Part shown: positions 8,933-18,260 of the stretch, in pieces
Layout: each line of letters opens with the position of its first letter
How positions within the stretch are numbered: the first letter of the stretch is position 1
NCBI GenBank assembly: GCA_965223815.1
Contig: OZ245019.1
Span: 3,720,001-3,784,000 of the forward strand
Direction of reading: 5' to 3'
Length of the DNA: 64,000 bases
Source: HKST-UBA178 sp965223815
GTDB lineage: Bacteria; Pseudomonadota; Gammaproteobacteria; Chromatiales; Chromatiaceae
The notes under the pieces: generated by a model
The model's database searches: none
Seen by the model: only the letters and a program-made list of their open reading frames with translations
What the model was told of the DNA's origin: nothing
Position numbers and translations under genes: made by a program

Positions 8933-9418
8933 TCAACGGGTTATTATCACTTCGGTTCCCGAGGACACCCGATCGAATAAATCCAGCAAGGCTTCATTGT
9001 GCATTCTCACACAGCCATGGGAGAGGGGAATGCCCATTGGCTCCGTATCTGGGCAGCCATGTATATAGATAAATCGACGCAAAGTATCTCTGTTACCCCC
9101 CCGATTATGTCCCGATTCACGCCCCGTGAGCCAGAGTATACGGGTTAGTATCCAGTCTCTGCCGGGATAGCCAGCTGCCAGCTCGTTGTTATAGATCTCC
9201 CCGGTGGGTCGCCGCCCGCGATAAACCGAATTGACCGGGAGGCCTACTCCAATCTTGATACGTATAGCATGGACCCCGGTGGGCGTGCACCCGCTGTTGA
9301 TCAGCTCTCCCGGACCATTACGAGCGGTGGAAACCGGGTAACTTGACAGCTCTCGATTCCCTGCCATGAGAGAGAGCTGCTGCCGCGCCAGACAGATCTC
9401 GATCCGTTGAGCGACCAA
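8933..9418 (-). CDS. L,D-transpeptidase (YkuD domain)
   Basis: YkuD-type enzymes form 3-3 peptidoglycan crosslinks or attach proteins to peptidoglycan through an active-site Cys. The 161-residue protein has IYIHGCPD and the catalytic motif SHGCVRM. No signal peptide is visible; the start is a TTG just 7 bp after the stop of the upstream CYTH gene, so an upstream extension is impossible without overlap. Either it is exported by another route or it acts on cytoplasmic muropeptides. It is the last gene of the run ydbH-ydbL-CYTH-ldt. Confidence 0.85.
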   Translation of the reverse strand: MVAQRIEICLARQQLSLMAGNRELSSYPVSTARNGPGELINSGCTPTGVHAIRIKIGVGLPVNSVYRGRRPTGEIYNNELAAGYPGRDWILTRILWLTGRESGHNRGGNRDTLRRFIYIHGCPDTEPMGIPLSHGCVRMHNEALLDLFDRVSSGTEVIITR

Positions 9419-9425
9419 AATAGCT

Positions 9426-9893
9426 CTACCACCTGCTATAGGGATGCTTGATAAGGTTCACATTATAGTAGCGCACATCTTCCGAAACCTCGGCGCCTGC
9501 CCAATCCGGCGGCTCGAAACTCTCGTCCTCCGAGGAGAGTTCGAGCTCTGCAACGACAAGACCGCGATTCTCTCCGTGAAACACATCCAATTCCCATGTA
9601 TGAGCGCCAGACCGAACCTTGTATCTGGTTTTATCTATGTAAGGTTTCTCAGCGACTCCAGCCAGCATCTCCTCTGCATCTTCCAGTGGAATCTCATACT
9701 CGAATTCCAGTCGCCTGATGCCGATAGTGGTACTCTTGATATTGAGGTGCGCCTTGCCGCCCCCCAGGCGCACCCGGATAGAGGCGTTGGCGCTGTTTGA
9801 GAGATACCCCTGCTTGAGCCGTGACTCTGACACAACCTCTTTGCGCCAGAGATCATTCTTCACCAAAAACTTGCGTTCGATTTCAGTGCCCAT
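9426..9893 (-). CDS. CYTH-domain triphosphate tunnel enzyme
   Basis: CYTH proteins hydrolyse inorganic triphosphate or related substrates in a beta-tunnel; similar small bacterial proteins act as tripolyphosphatases. The signature EIERKFLV (ExExK) opens the protein. Alternating charged strands follow (IRVRLGGGKAHLNIK, RRLEFEYEIP, DKTRYKV, WELDVFHGENRGLVVAELEL). An upstream in-frame ATG at 9917 exists, but the start at 9893 is better: AAGGGG lies 5 nt upstream and it puts the ExExK motif at the N-terminus as in the family. It lies 8 bp after the ydbL stop, in the same operon. Confidence 0.85.
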   Translation of the reverse strand: MGTEIERKFLVKNDLWRKEVVSESRLKQGYLSNSANASIRVRLGGGKAHLNIKSTTIGIRRLEFEYEIPLEDAEEMLAGVAEKPYIDKTRYKVRSGAHTWELDVFHGENRGLVVAELELSSEDESFEPPDWAGAEVSEDVRYYNVNLIKHPYSRW

Positions 9894-9901
9894 ATCGCCC
9901 C

Positions 9902-10495
9902 TTAGCGTTGTTTCCAACTACCTTTAGTATTCTGGTACCACCACCCCTTAGCGGCCTTGCTCACCCAAGTCCGGGCGAAGGTGGAGCGAATCTCGTCCTC
10001 CCACTCCGGATGGCCATTGGCGGCGGCCACAGCCTTGTAAAGGGCATTGCGGTCGCGATTCTCATCAGTGACCAGCTGATTGACACGATTCTTGTCTTTC
10101 AAAGGAATAGCAGAGGCACTGCGTACCGCCACCAGCGCGTCGCGGGTAAAGCCAATGGCGCCACTCGCGTAGTAAGGTTTCAGCGTACCGTTGCGAGATT
10201 TCATGCGGGCCTGAAGCTTACGTATCTGCGGCGTATCGACAGTAAAATCTGGTTGAGCGGCTTCGGCTACGGGTATAAAAAAGTCCAGTATCCGACCGGC
10301 AATCTGCAGCGATTGGAACCGCGGAATACCAGCGCCTTTATCCTCTTCCGGAGTCTGCGGTTCACCGAGGATGTCCTCTACAATCCTTTCCGCTGCGGCC
10401 TCCGCCTGAGCTGCCGGAAAGTAGATATTGATGGTGACGCATGCCACCAGGAGTAGCAAAACCGCAAGTGCACTCGATAATTTGATCAGTTTCAT
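9902..10495 (-). CDS. ydbL: YdbL (DUF1318) lipoprotein, apparently including the YnbE strand
   Basis: YdbL works with the AsmA-like protein YdbH and the small lipoprotein YnbE in phospholipid transport between the two membranes. The 197-residue product has a lipobox LLVAC (Cys19) followed directly by VTINIYFPAA. This strand resembles the VTIN/ITIN stretch of YnbE. A DUF1318 domain follows from about residue 75 to the end, with KSRNGTLKPYY and NGHPEWEDEI. No separate ynbE fits in the 20 bp between this gene and ydbH, so the YnbE and YdbL functions may be joined in one lipoprotein. GGAAGCGGGA precedes the ATG. Confidence 0.8.
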   Translation of the reverse strand: MKLIKLSSALAVLLLLVACVTINIYFPAAQAEAAAERIVEDILGEPQTPEEDKGAGIPRFQSLQIAGRILDFFIPVAEAAQPDFTVDTPQIRKLQARMKSRNGTLKPYYASGAIGFTRDALVAVRSASAIPLKDKNRVNQLVTDENRDRNALYKAVAAANGHPEWEDEIRSTFARTWVSKAAKGWWYQNTKGSWKQR

Positions 10496-10515
10496 ATTCC
10501 CGCTTCCTTGTTTAG

Positions 10516-12600
10516 CTATTCGATTATGGGTTCCTGGCCCGCCGCGATCTGTTTAAGTTTTTCCTGCAGCGTAGCCCAATCCGTCCGCCGGTTGAACCCG
10601 ACAATATCGATACGGGGTACACCACCGCCCTTCACCAGGTAGTATCCCACCTTGGCCGGTGCAATTCCGCCCATTTCACATACACCCCCCTCCAGGCGAC
10701 AACTAATACCCAGTCGTTCATAACCAAAATCTTTGAAGATATTCAGAAAGCCGCGGGAAATCACTCCTGAGATCCCGGCCCCTCCTAGGTTGGATATATT
10801 GTCTACAGCCTCCTGACTGATACGATGGGGTCCCGGATCATCATCTGGCGTTGTAAAATGAGCGTCGAACGATACGGGATGCCAATCCTCCAGCCTCAAG
10901 GCGTCGATTCGACCATCGAGTCTTCCAGTAATCTTACCAAAGGAGAAAGTACTGGTCAGTGTTTTCAGGTCAAGGTCGACAATCTCAACATCCGCCTGCA
11001 GTATGGGGAGCACGCCAAACAGATCTTCCAGCACTAGGTTTCTCACCAACACTCGGCCGTCGAACATCTTGATCAGAGAAACACCGCGAAGCTTGAGCGC
11101 ACCTTTTGCGAAAGAAACGCCCGGTATCATTGCCGAGAACTGTCCCGCCAGTGGTGGCCAGCCCAGAGCTTCACTTAGTCGCTGCATTGAGAGAGGGGTG
11201 ATATAACCCTGGAAATCCACATCGGGGCCAGCATAATGCACGCTCAATTGCTCTGCCTGCAGGAGACCGTCGAGCAGCGCAACTGACACCGGCTCGGCAA
11301 GCCAGAGTTGTTCGGAATCGGCATTTACAACTACACGCCCCGAACCGAACGGTATTCTCCCCAGCAAGTCCCCCCGCTGCCAAGAGAGAACACTCTCTTT
11401 CAGGCCCGGTCCGGAATCCCACAATAGGGTTCCGTTCAGCCCATCTAGCCCTAGATTCCCGCCGACACCATCTTCGTTTTTTCCTTGCCGCAGATTTACA
11501 TTCTGCAGCCGCAGTCGCAGGCTGGTTTCCCTATCTTTTATGATCTGCAATTGAACCCGGCCGGAAAAATTAAGTTGCTGAAAGAAATCAGCGGCCAGAA
11601 CGGGCTTGAGATAGCCCTCGTAGAGGCCTCCAATCCCTACACTGGAAGTGCGAAGCTTCAGATTCTTGAGGCCCGGTACATCGCCGAGCATTAGTGTTCC
11701 TTCGGCATCGAACGCCAGTCTGTCCTCGTGTTGAAAGCTAAGTTGCTTAAATTCCAGGCTGGTCAGGCTAGCATCGGTAGCAAATGCCGATTCAACCGTA
11801 ATAGGGATACCCTCTGGATCGAGATAAAAATAGGGTGACAAAAAGGCGCCTTTGTTCAGCTGCAACGACAGCCGCCCGCGGATGGTCTTGACACCTCTTG
11901 TTGCAGTTCCCTGCCAGCGACCGCGCAAGCCATCGGCGAGGTACTCGCCCTCGGTATCGGCATACCCCAGACTATGAAATCCGAACGACCAGTCAGCCCT
12001 TCTCCAGCCACCACCATCACCTTCCAGTCGCAGGCTCAGATCTCCCCTGCCAGCTATCTGAATATCCGGCAGTGTGAAACCCACTGCCAGGAGCCTTTTC
12101 CACAACTCCTCCATCGATATGCCGCTGCCATCAACCGACAGCTGCCAAAGTGAGCCTTCACCATGCAACTCCAGCGTGGCTTTCCCGCCGGCGAAGCCCA
12201 GCTCAGATAAATACAAATCATATCTCGGCTTATCGCGCTGCCAGAGTAGACGCAGAGGGAAACGATCATTCTCCAGCAACGGAGATTCCAGCAACAGCGT
12301 GCCATCCTCACAGCCCAACTTCAGATCATCGATTTGACCACGGCGGCATTGCATGGTGAATGCACCAACCGCAGAATGAAAAGCGGGGTGTAACAACTTT
12401 TCGACGACCAGCGAATACCCCGCCTCCCGACCCTGCCAAGAGATCTGCAACTCCACACCCTCGGCACGCCAATCAGCAGAGGAGAGTACACCCAACCGCA
12501 CATTGAACGAATCTGCGGCCTCTACCCACGCGTATACAAGCACTACAAGGGTGACTGCCCCCAACCCCACTGCTTGGGCGCTATTCAGAGACAAAAACAC
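10516..12600 (-). CDS. ydbH: YdbH-family AsmA-like lipid transport protein
   Basis: YdbH, TamB and YhdP are AsmA-like proteins that bridge the periplasm for phospholipid export to the outer membrane. This roughly 700-residue protein has one N-terminal membrane anchor (AVGLGAVTLVVLVYAW) and then long beta-rich sequence without further helices. Its C-terminal part (FDGRVLVRNLVLEDLFG, and near the end GISGVISRGFLNIFKDFGYERL) is typical of the family. The longest frame opens at 12636 and would overlap cysM by 56 bp; a GTG at 12600 or TTG nearby is a more modest start, but I cannot decide by eye. It leads the ydbH-ydbL-CYTH-ldt run. Confidence 0.82.
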   Translation of the reverse strand: MFLSLNSAQAVGLGAVTLVVLVYAWVEAADSFNVRLGVLSSADWRAEGVELQISWQGREAGYSLVVEKLLHPAFHSAVGAFTMQCRRGQIDDLKLGCEDGTLLLESPLLENDRFPLRLLWQRDKPRYDLYLSELGFAGGKATLELHGEGSLWQLSVDGSGISMEELWKRLLAVGFTLPDIQIAGRGDLSLRLEGDGGGWRRADWSFGFHSLGYADTEGEYLADGLRGRWQGTATRGVKTIRGRLSLQLNKGAFLSPYFYLDPEGIPITVESAFATDASLTSLEFKQLSFQHEDRLAFDAEGTLMLGDVPGLKNLKLRTSSVGIGGLYEGYLKPVLAADFFQQLNFSGRVQLQIIKDRETSLRLRLQNVNLRQGKNEDGVGGNLGLDGLNGTLLWDSGPGLKESVLSWQRGDLLGRIPFGSGRVVVNADSEQLWLAEPVSVALLDGLLQAEQLSVHYAGPDVDFQGYITPLSMQRLSEALGWPPLAGQFSAMIPGVSFAKGALKLRGVSLIKMFDGRVLVRNLVLEDLFGVLPILQADVEIVDLDLKTLTSTFSFGKITGRLDGRIDALRLEDWHPVSFDAHFTTPDDDPGPHRISQEAVDNISNLGGAGISGVISRGFLNIFKDFGYERLGISCRLEGGVCEMGGIAPAKVGYYLVKGGGVPRIDIVGFNRRTDWATLQEKLKQIAAGQEPIIE

Positions 12601-13483
12601 CGGACGAGAGATAGCGGTCCCCTCGGTCACATACAACCGTTACGATAACTGCATTCTCGAGCTCTAAAGATAGTCGCAAGGCGGTGGCGACAGCACCGCC
12701 AGAAGAAATGCCCGCAAATACGCCCTCTTCCACCGCCAACCGTCTGCTGGTTTCTTCTGCATGTTGCTGAGTGACGTCCATCTCCCGATCGACTCTGGCA
12801 GGATCGAAAATCCTTGGAAGATATGCCTCCGGCCAGCGCCGAATACCGGGAATGCTCTCCCCCTCCGCTGGGCGAACCCCGACAATTTGGATTTCTGGAT
12901 TTTGCTCCTTCAGAAAACGGGAGACACCCATGATAGTTCCGGTGGTTCCCATGGCGCTGACGAAATGGGTGATACTCCCACCGGTTTCCCGCCAGATTTC
13001 CGGCCCGGTGGTTCGATAATGAGCATCTGGATTATCGGGGTTGGAAAACTGATCCAGGACACGGCCTTTACCCTCTCTGGCCAGCTGCTGGGCCAGATCC
13101 CTTGCCGTTTCCATGCCTTCCTCGCGGGTGACCAAGCGCAACTCCGCACCATAGGCCAGCATTGCAGCCCGCCGCTCTTTGCTCATATTCTCTGGCATGA
13201 TCAGTAGCAGACGATAGCCCTTGATGGCGGCGGCCATTGCCAGCGCGATACCGGTATTACCACTTGTGGCCTCGATTAAAGTGTCACCGGGGCGTATTTC
13301 GCCCCTGCGTTCGGCTGCCTGTATCATGTTGAGAGCCGGTCGGTCCTTGACCGAGCCAGCGGGATTATTTCCCTCCATTTTCAATAGGATCTGATTACTG
13401 CTGCGCTTGATCATACGCTGCAGACGGATGAGTGGAGTGACTCCAACACACTGTTCAATGGTGGGATGTATATTGGTATCCAT
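12581..13483 (-). CDS. cysM: cysteine synthase B
   Basis: PLP enzyme making cysteine from O-acetylserine with sulfide or thiosulfate. The 300 residues contain the PLP lysine in PAGSVKDRP (Lys46), the substrate loop TSGNTG and the phosphate-binding GTTGTIMG. The length and the C-terminal pattern CDRGDRYLSSGVF fit CysM rather than CysK. It overlaps the start region of ydbH. Upstream it is divergent from the binding-protein/kinase pair; cysM near gacS/barA is also seen in pseudomonads. Confidence 0.94.
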   Translation of the reverse strand: MDTNIHPTIEQCVGVTPLIRLQRMIKRSSNQILLKMEGNNPAGSVKDRPALNMIQAAERRGEIRPGDTLIEATSGNTGIALAMAAAIKGYRLLLIMPENMSKERRAAMLAYGAELRLVTREEGMETARDLAQQLAREGKGRVLDQFSNPDNPDAHYRTTGPEIWRETGGSITHFVSAMGTTGTIMGVSRFLKEQNPEIQIVGVRPAEGESIPGIRRWPEAYLPRIFDPARVDREMDVTQQHAEETSRRLAVEEGVFAGISSGGAVATALRLSLELENAVIVTVVCDRGDRYLSSGVFVSE

Positions 13484-13635
13484 ATCGACTCGGCTGTATC
13501 AAACCGCCTAGCGGGTGACAAAAACTCCAGGCAGGAGCGAAAAAAGTGTACTCCAACCGACTATCTAAAACGATCAATACGGACGGTGCTTTCACCCCGA
13601 ACCGTGAAGTTAGTTCACGCTGCCCCTTGAAATGC

Positions 13636-13671
13636 CCCTGGAGAAGCTCTTCAGGGGTGTTAAAATAACAC
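13636..13671. repeat. two adjacent inverted repeats in the cysM / kinase-operon intergenic region
   Basis: The first is a 10-bp stem with a 3-nt loop (CCCCTGGAGA / TCTTCAGGGG, one G-T pair) at 13636-13658. The second is the perfect palindrome GTGTTA-AAA-TAACAC at 13657-13671. Neither is followed by a T-run on either strand, so they do not look like terminators. The palindrome is a plausible operator between the divergent genes. Confidence 0.55.
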
Positions 13672-13706
13672 ACAGAACAGTGACATACCCACACCCAGGA
13701 AGAGAC

Positions 13707-14720
13707 GTGGCGTCGATCTTTGCAGGACAAAATAGGGACATAGGCAGATTCAAGTTTAGCTCATGCACGATCCCGCATACCCTAAGAATTTTTCTTCTGC
13801 TGCTTACCCTGCAGACAACCGTGGCCAACGCACAGCAGCTTATGCTGATTACGAGTGGCAACTCCAAGGTGTACAACGCGGTTGCCTCGAAGATTATTTC
13901 CGAGCTCAAAGCAAACTGCCCGTCGCCGGCCTCCAACTGCACCTCCATCAAAGTCAGTCGGACTGCTTCCTTCGATCGATCCACACTTGCCAAGCTGCAC
14001 CTGGCAGCAGATATCAATCTGTTGGTAACCGTTGGTTTGGAAGCGGCCATAGCAATTAGAGCCGAGCGGTTACCTATTCCCCAGCTCTACACTGTAATAC
14101 CGAGGGCTGCGACATCTACGCTGAATTTGCAGTCGGTGGATCGGCGAGTATCAGCGGTTTATATTGATCAACCGGTCGACCGGCTTTTTCGGCTCATCGA
14201 GTTGATCAGGCCCGCGGATCAGGAAATCAGAGTATTGCTGGGGCCCGATACCCGGTGGTTGCAACAGTCAATACAATCCGCCGCTGGGGCATCGAATATC
14301 ACCGTGAAATTGAAGCAGGTCACCCAAGAGAGGGAGATTGGCCCGGCAATGCGCGAGCTGCTTGACAACCATCAATTTCTTTTAACCTTACCCGATCCAC
14401 TGATATACAACAGAAAGAACATCCGTAACATTTTGTTGTTCAGCTACTATAACCAGATTCCTGTTATCGGCTTTTCTGAAGCCTATGTCAGGGCAGGCGC
14501 TATGATTTCACTCTATTCGTCCCCGTCGGATATCGGTCGGCATGTCGCCGAGATCGTTAGAGAAACGATAGATCGGGAAAAGAGCTACGTACTACCGCCA
14601 CCAGCCGACCCGAAATATTTTACGGTAAGCTTGAACGACAATGTGTCCAAAGCACTGGGATTCAGTCTCGACCGAGCCTCTGATATCACGTCCCGGCTGC
14701 AAGCGATGGAAAATCCATGA
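13707..14720 (+). CDS. periplasmic ABC-type substrate-binding protein, sensor partner candidate
   Basis: About 337 residues with a late signal peptide (IFLLLLTLQTTVANAQ) and a two-lobed binding-protein fold similar to the ABC_sub_bind (TrpX-like) family: LMLITSGNSKVYNAV, LLVTVGLEAAIAI, VIGFSEAYVRAGAMISLYSS. No ABC permease or ATPase is nearby. It overlaps the following hybrid kinase by 4 bp (ATGA), suggesting that it feeds a signal to that kinase. The frame is open from an ATG at 13632, but that start would place the inverted repeats inside the gene. The GTG at 13707 has AGGAAG just upstream and gives a more normal signal peptide. The ligand is unknown. Confidence 0.75.
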   Translation: MASIFAGQNRDIGRFKFSSCTIPHTLRIFLLLLTLQTTVANAQQLMLITSGNSKVYNAVASKIISELKANCPSPASNCTSIKVSRTASFDRSTLAKLHLAADINLLVTVGLEAAIAIRAERLPIPQLYTVIPRAATSTLNLQSVDRRVSAVYIDQPVDRLFRLIELIRPADQEIRVLLGPDTRWLQQSIQSAAGASNITVKLKQVTQEREIGPAMRELLDNHQFLLTLPDPLIYNRKNIRNILLFSYYNQIPVIGFSEAYVRAGAMISLYSSPSDIGRHVAEIVRETIDREKSYVLPPPADPKYFTVSLNDNVSKALGFSLDRASDITSRLQAMENP

Positions 14721-17482
14721 AATTCCGCGGTTCCTCTAGAATTATGGCCCGGGCCATGATGCTGGGAATCCTCCCGGCAGCGACGATGGCCCTCACGCTG
14801 ATTGGCTATGTTATCAGCGCCCAGTTGGGAATTCTGAACCAGGCCTTTCAGGAGAGAGGGAGAGCCGTCGCTAATCAGGCAGCCTCCGCCAGCGTCTATG
14901 GGATTTTTAGTGGTGATGTCGGCATTCTCAAGACCAATTTTTCAACCATCATGGACGATCAGAAAGACGTTCTCTCCATTTCGGTACAGGATACGCATGG
15001 AAAAAACATCGCCTACCTTGCCCAAAATCAGGCTGCAGGCGGTGCCAATGCAAGCCAAGGCCACAAGAACATAGTCAAGTTTTCTACTCCGGTTTTTTCA
15101 CTGCTTACACCCAGATCGGTTGGTGACTATCCCAATCAGGTGGATATCGAGCTGGATCCACAGGACACACACACTTTGATCGGCACAGTTACCGTGCGCA
15201 TGTCGGCAGACATGTTAGATGGTGAACACTGGCGAATTGTTCGCAACAGTCTCATGATGTTGCTGATCGGCCTGTTGGTAACCGGTCTTTTCGCACTGGC
15301 GTTAAGCCAGCGGGTTACCATGCCATTGCTGGGACTGACCCAGTCAGTGATCCGAATGAAACACGGTGACTTTTCGGTGCGTGTGCCTGAAGTATCCGAT
15401 GGTGAGATACGTAGCCTCGAAGAGGGTTTCAACGCCATGGCTAAGGAACTGCAGCATTCCAGGGAAATTCTGCATCAGCAGGTAACGCAGGCAACCGGAG
15501 ACCTCAGGGAGACCATGGAGGCACTCGAAGTTCAAAATATCGAACTTGATCTTGCTCGAAAGAGTGCACTGAAAGCGAGCCGAGTTAAATCTGAGTTTCT
15601 GGCGAACATGAGCCACGAAATTCGCACCCCCATGAATGGGGTAATAGGATTTACCCGATTGCTGCTGAAGAGCGACCTCAAGGGCGAGCAAATCGATCTC
15701 GCGAAAACCATTGAGAAATCAGCTACCAATCTTCTCAGGATCATCAACGACATTCTCGACTATTCAAAGCTAGAGTACGGAAAGCTGGAACCCGAATATT
15801 CGCCATTTAACGTACGTGAATGTATTGAAGAACCAGTGGTGTTACTCGCACCCGATGCCCATGAAAAAGGTATAGAACTTGTCGTTTTGATCTACGCGGA
15901 TGTGCCGAAAAAGCTGATCGGCGACGAAACCCGAATCCGCCAAATACTTGTCAATCTACTGGGAAACGCTATCAAATTCACCCATCAGGGGGAGATCGTC
16001 ATCAGGGTCTCTGCGGAACAAAAAGACAAGAATGAATGCGCACTGCAGTTCACTGTTACCGACACCGGCATCGGTATAGACCCCATAACCCAGGAGAAAC
16101 TCTTCAGCTCCTTTTACCAGGGCAGTGCCTCAACCAGTCGCATGTATGGCGGTACCGGGCTGGGGCTGAGCATCTGCCGCAAGCTAGCGGAAACCATGCA
16201 TGGGAAAATAGAAGTGGAAAGCACCGAAGGAGAAGGCTCCTGCTTCACAGTATCACTGAATCTGGTACGCGTACCCAGTTCAGAGGGACATCATGAAGAG
16301 CTGATTCGGGAAAGCCATCGCTGCGTTGTTCTCGATGACCACCGCCTCACCAGACTGGCCATGTCACATGCTTTGGAATCACTCGGACTCAAGGTGCTGC
16401 ATTTGAATACCGAGAAGATCTTGGAGGCGGGGAGCTATGCACCCAATCTGTTGGTGCTGGGTCTTTCCAGCCAGGCGATCGTCAACAACCAATCCCAAAG
16501 TTTGGTATCAAACGTACGAGATCAGCTCTCTGCAGAAGTACCACTGCTGGTTTGTGCCAGCACCTCGGAACGCAGAGTACTGGAGGAAATTCAGGAATTC
16601 GGGGCTACGCGATGCATCAGCAGACCATTTACCCGGTCTGCTTTACACCGTGTAATTCTGGAGTTGTTCTCTGGCAATCACCCACACCAATACTCGCAGC
16701 AGCAGACCACTACCCCTTCTCTGACGGGTTACAGGTTTCTGGTAGCAGACGACAACAGCGTAAATCTCTTGTTGATTTCGTCGATACTGGCACAAAGCGG
16801 CGCCGAGGTGGTGGAAGCTGAGAATGGCGAACAGGTAATCGAGAAGCTGAGCGGTACCGTGTTTGACATGATTATCCTGGATCTACACATGCCTTACTTG
16901 GATGGAAATGAAACCACACGGAGAATCCGCGCAATGGAGGCAGAGGAACGGTACACGCCGATCATCGCCATTACCGCTGATGTAATTCCCGCACATCGTG
17001 ATCTTGCCATCGGCGCGGGCTTTGATGACTACCTCATCAAGCCCATTGATGAATCCCAGCTATGGCATGTTATCGGAAAGCTCTTACACCCGAAGAGCGG
17101 GACCACTCAAGAAATAAAGAAACTGGAATCCCCCAGCGACAGCAGAGTCTATCCCACTCGCGACACAAAGGCTGCCATGGACTTTACCGGCGGACGCGCC
17201 CAACTCGCGGAGACGCTGTTCAATCGTTTTCTGGTCGAACTACCCGAACAGTTGGACGAAATTCGACAGCATGCGCTTAAGACCGAATGGCAACAGCTTG
17301 CCGCGGCAACCCACAAACTGCACGGAGCCACCGCTATTTGCGGTGTCCCAGCCCTCAACAATATGCTGGAGAAGCTGGAAATTGCGGCCCACAACCAGGC
17401 CCAGGATAAAATACATAGCCTGCTATCCGATATCGAGGAGGAGTCGAAAAAGCTGTTGTCGGACGCGGCAACTCTCGTTTAG
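14717..17482 (+). CDS. barA: BarA/GacS-type hybrid sensor histidine kinase
   Basis: Membrane tripartite sensor kinase of the family that phosphorylates UvrY/GacA and controls the Csr/Rsm small RNAs. The 921 residues contain TM1 (about 13-35), a periplasmic loop, TM2 (about 176-197), HAMP (198-250), HisKA with SHEIRTPMNG (His300), an ATPase domain with GNAIKF, DTGIGI and GGTGLGLSI, two receiver domains and a C-terminal HPt with THKLHGA (His866). The second receiver is intact (DD near 678, Asp722 in LDLHMP). The first (about 535-650) reads LLVLGLSS where the phospho-Asp should be, so it is probably inactive. It is co-transcribed with the binding protein. The partner regulator is not in the window. 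Confidence 0.9.
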   Translation: MKFRGSSRIMARAMMLGILPAATMALTLIGYVISAQLGILNQAFQERGRAVANQAASASVYGIFSGDVGILKTNFSTIMDDQKDVLSISVQDTHGKNIAYLAQNQAAGGANASQGHKNIVKFSTPVFSLLTPRSVGDYPNQVDIELDPQDTHTLIGTVTVRMSADMLDGEHWRIVRNSLMMLLIGLLVTGLFALALSQRVTMPLLGLTQSVIRMKHGDFSVRVPEVSDGEIRSLEEGFNAMAKELQHSREILHQQVTQATGDLRETMEALEVQNIELDLARKSALKASRVKSEFLANMSHEIRTPMNGVIGFTRLLLKSDLKGEQIDLAKTIEKSATNLLRIINDILDYSKLEYGKLEPEYSPFNVRECIEEPVVLLAPDAHEKGIELVVLIYADVPKKLIGDETRIRQILVNLLGNAIKFTHQGEIVIRVSAEQKDKNECALQFTVTDTGIGIDPITQEKLFSSFYQGSASTSRMYGGTGLGLSICRKLAETMHGKIEVESTEGEGSCFTVSLNLVRVPSSEGHHEELIRESHRCVVLDDHRLTRLAMSHALESLGLKVLHLNTEKILEAGSYAPNLLVLGLSSQAIVNNQSQSLVSNVRDQLSAEVPLLVCASTSERRVLEEIQEFGATRCISRPFTRSALHRVILELFSGNHPHQYSQQQTTTPSLTGYRFLVADDNSVNLLLISSILAQSGAEVVEAENGEQVIEKLSGTVFDMIILDLHMPYLDGNETTRRIRAMEAEERYTPIIAITADVIPAHRDLAIGAGFDDYLIKPIDESQLWHVIGKLLHPKSGTTQEIKKLESPSDSRVYPTRDTKAAMDFTGGRAQLAETLFNRFLVELPEQLDEIRQHALKTEWQQLAAATHKLHGATAICGVPALNNMLEKLEIAAHNQAQDKIHSLLSDIEEESKKLLSDAATLV

Positions 17483-17505
17483 TCACTTTCCATCGCGGCC
17501 GAAGC

Positions 17506-18255
17506 TTAGGTCAACCCCAGCCGCTGAGTTGCCATCAATCGCTTCATTTCGGCTACCGCCGGCCCCAAGCCGACAAAGAGTGCGCGAGCGATAATGGCAA
17601 ACCCGATGTTAAGCTCGGTAATCGCCTGAATCGCTGCTATTGCCGATACATTGTGGTAATCGAGACCATGGCCCGCATTTACCTGTAGACCGACATCAAC
17701 GCCGTGAGCGACGACTTGCCGAATACGTTCAAACTCCCGCTGACGAGTTGATGCGTCGGGGGCATCGGCGAACCGCCCGGTATGGATCTCCACCACTGGA
17801 GCACCAACGGCCACGGCAGCATCCAGTTGTTGTTTATCGGGATCGACGAAAAGCGAAACCCGGATTTGAGAATCCCTCAATACAGCACAAACCTCCTGCA
17901 AACGACTCTGGTTGGAACAGACATCCAGACCCCCTTCCGTTGTCAGCTCTTCACGCCGTTCGGGCACCAGGCAGCAATCCTCCGGTTTAACGGCTGCAGC
18001 AATAGAGAGCATTTCATCTGTGGCGGCCATTTCCAAATTCATTCGCGTCTGCAGTATTTGGCTTAGTAGTTCAATATCGCGTTCCTGAATATGCCGACGA
18101 TCTTCCCGCAGATGAACCGTAATGGCATCAGCCCCCGCTTGTTCAGCTACCAGTGCTGCCTGCACCGGCTCGGGATACCGGTTTCCCCGCTGCTGCCGAA
18201 GTGTCGCTATGTGGTCTATATTGACGCCCAAGAGAATATCAGCGGTATCCTTCAT
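17506..18255 (-). CDS. pdxJ: pyridoxine 5'-phosphate synthase
   Basis: Last committed step of DXP-dependent vitamin B6 synthesis, condensing 1-deoxyxylulose 5-phosphate with aminoacetone phosphate. The 249-residue TIM barrel starts with LGVNIDHIATLRQQRG and contains AITVHLREDRRHI, the conserved PE segment near residue 95 and VNAGHGL near the end, all family hallmarks. It is the terminal gene of the rnc-era-recO-pdxJ block, 5 bp after recO, and converges with the kinase gene 23 bp away. Confidence 0.96.
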   Translation of the reverse strand: MKDTADILLGVNIDHIATLRQQRGNRYPEPVQAALVAEQAGADAITVHLREDRRHIQERDIELLSQILQTRMNLEMAATDEMLSIAAAVKPEDCCLVPERREELTTEGGLDVCSNQSRLQEVCAVLRDSQIRVSLFVDPDKQQLDAAVAVGAPVVEIHTGRFADAPDASTRQREFERIRQVVAHGVDVGLQVNAGHGLDYHNVSAIAAIQAITELNIGFAIIARALFVGLGPAVAEMKRLMATQRLGLT

Positions 18256-18260
18256 TTTTT

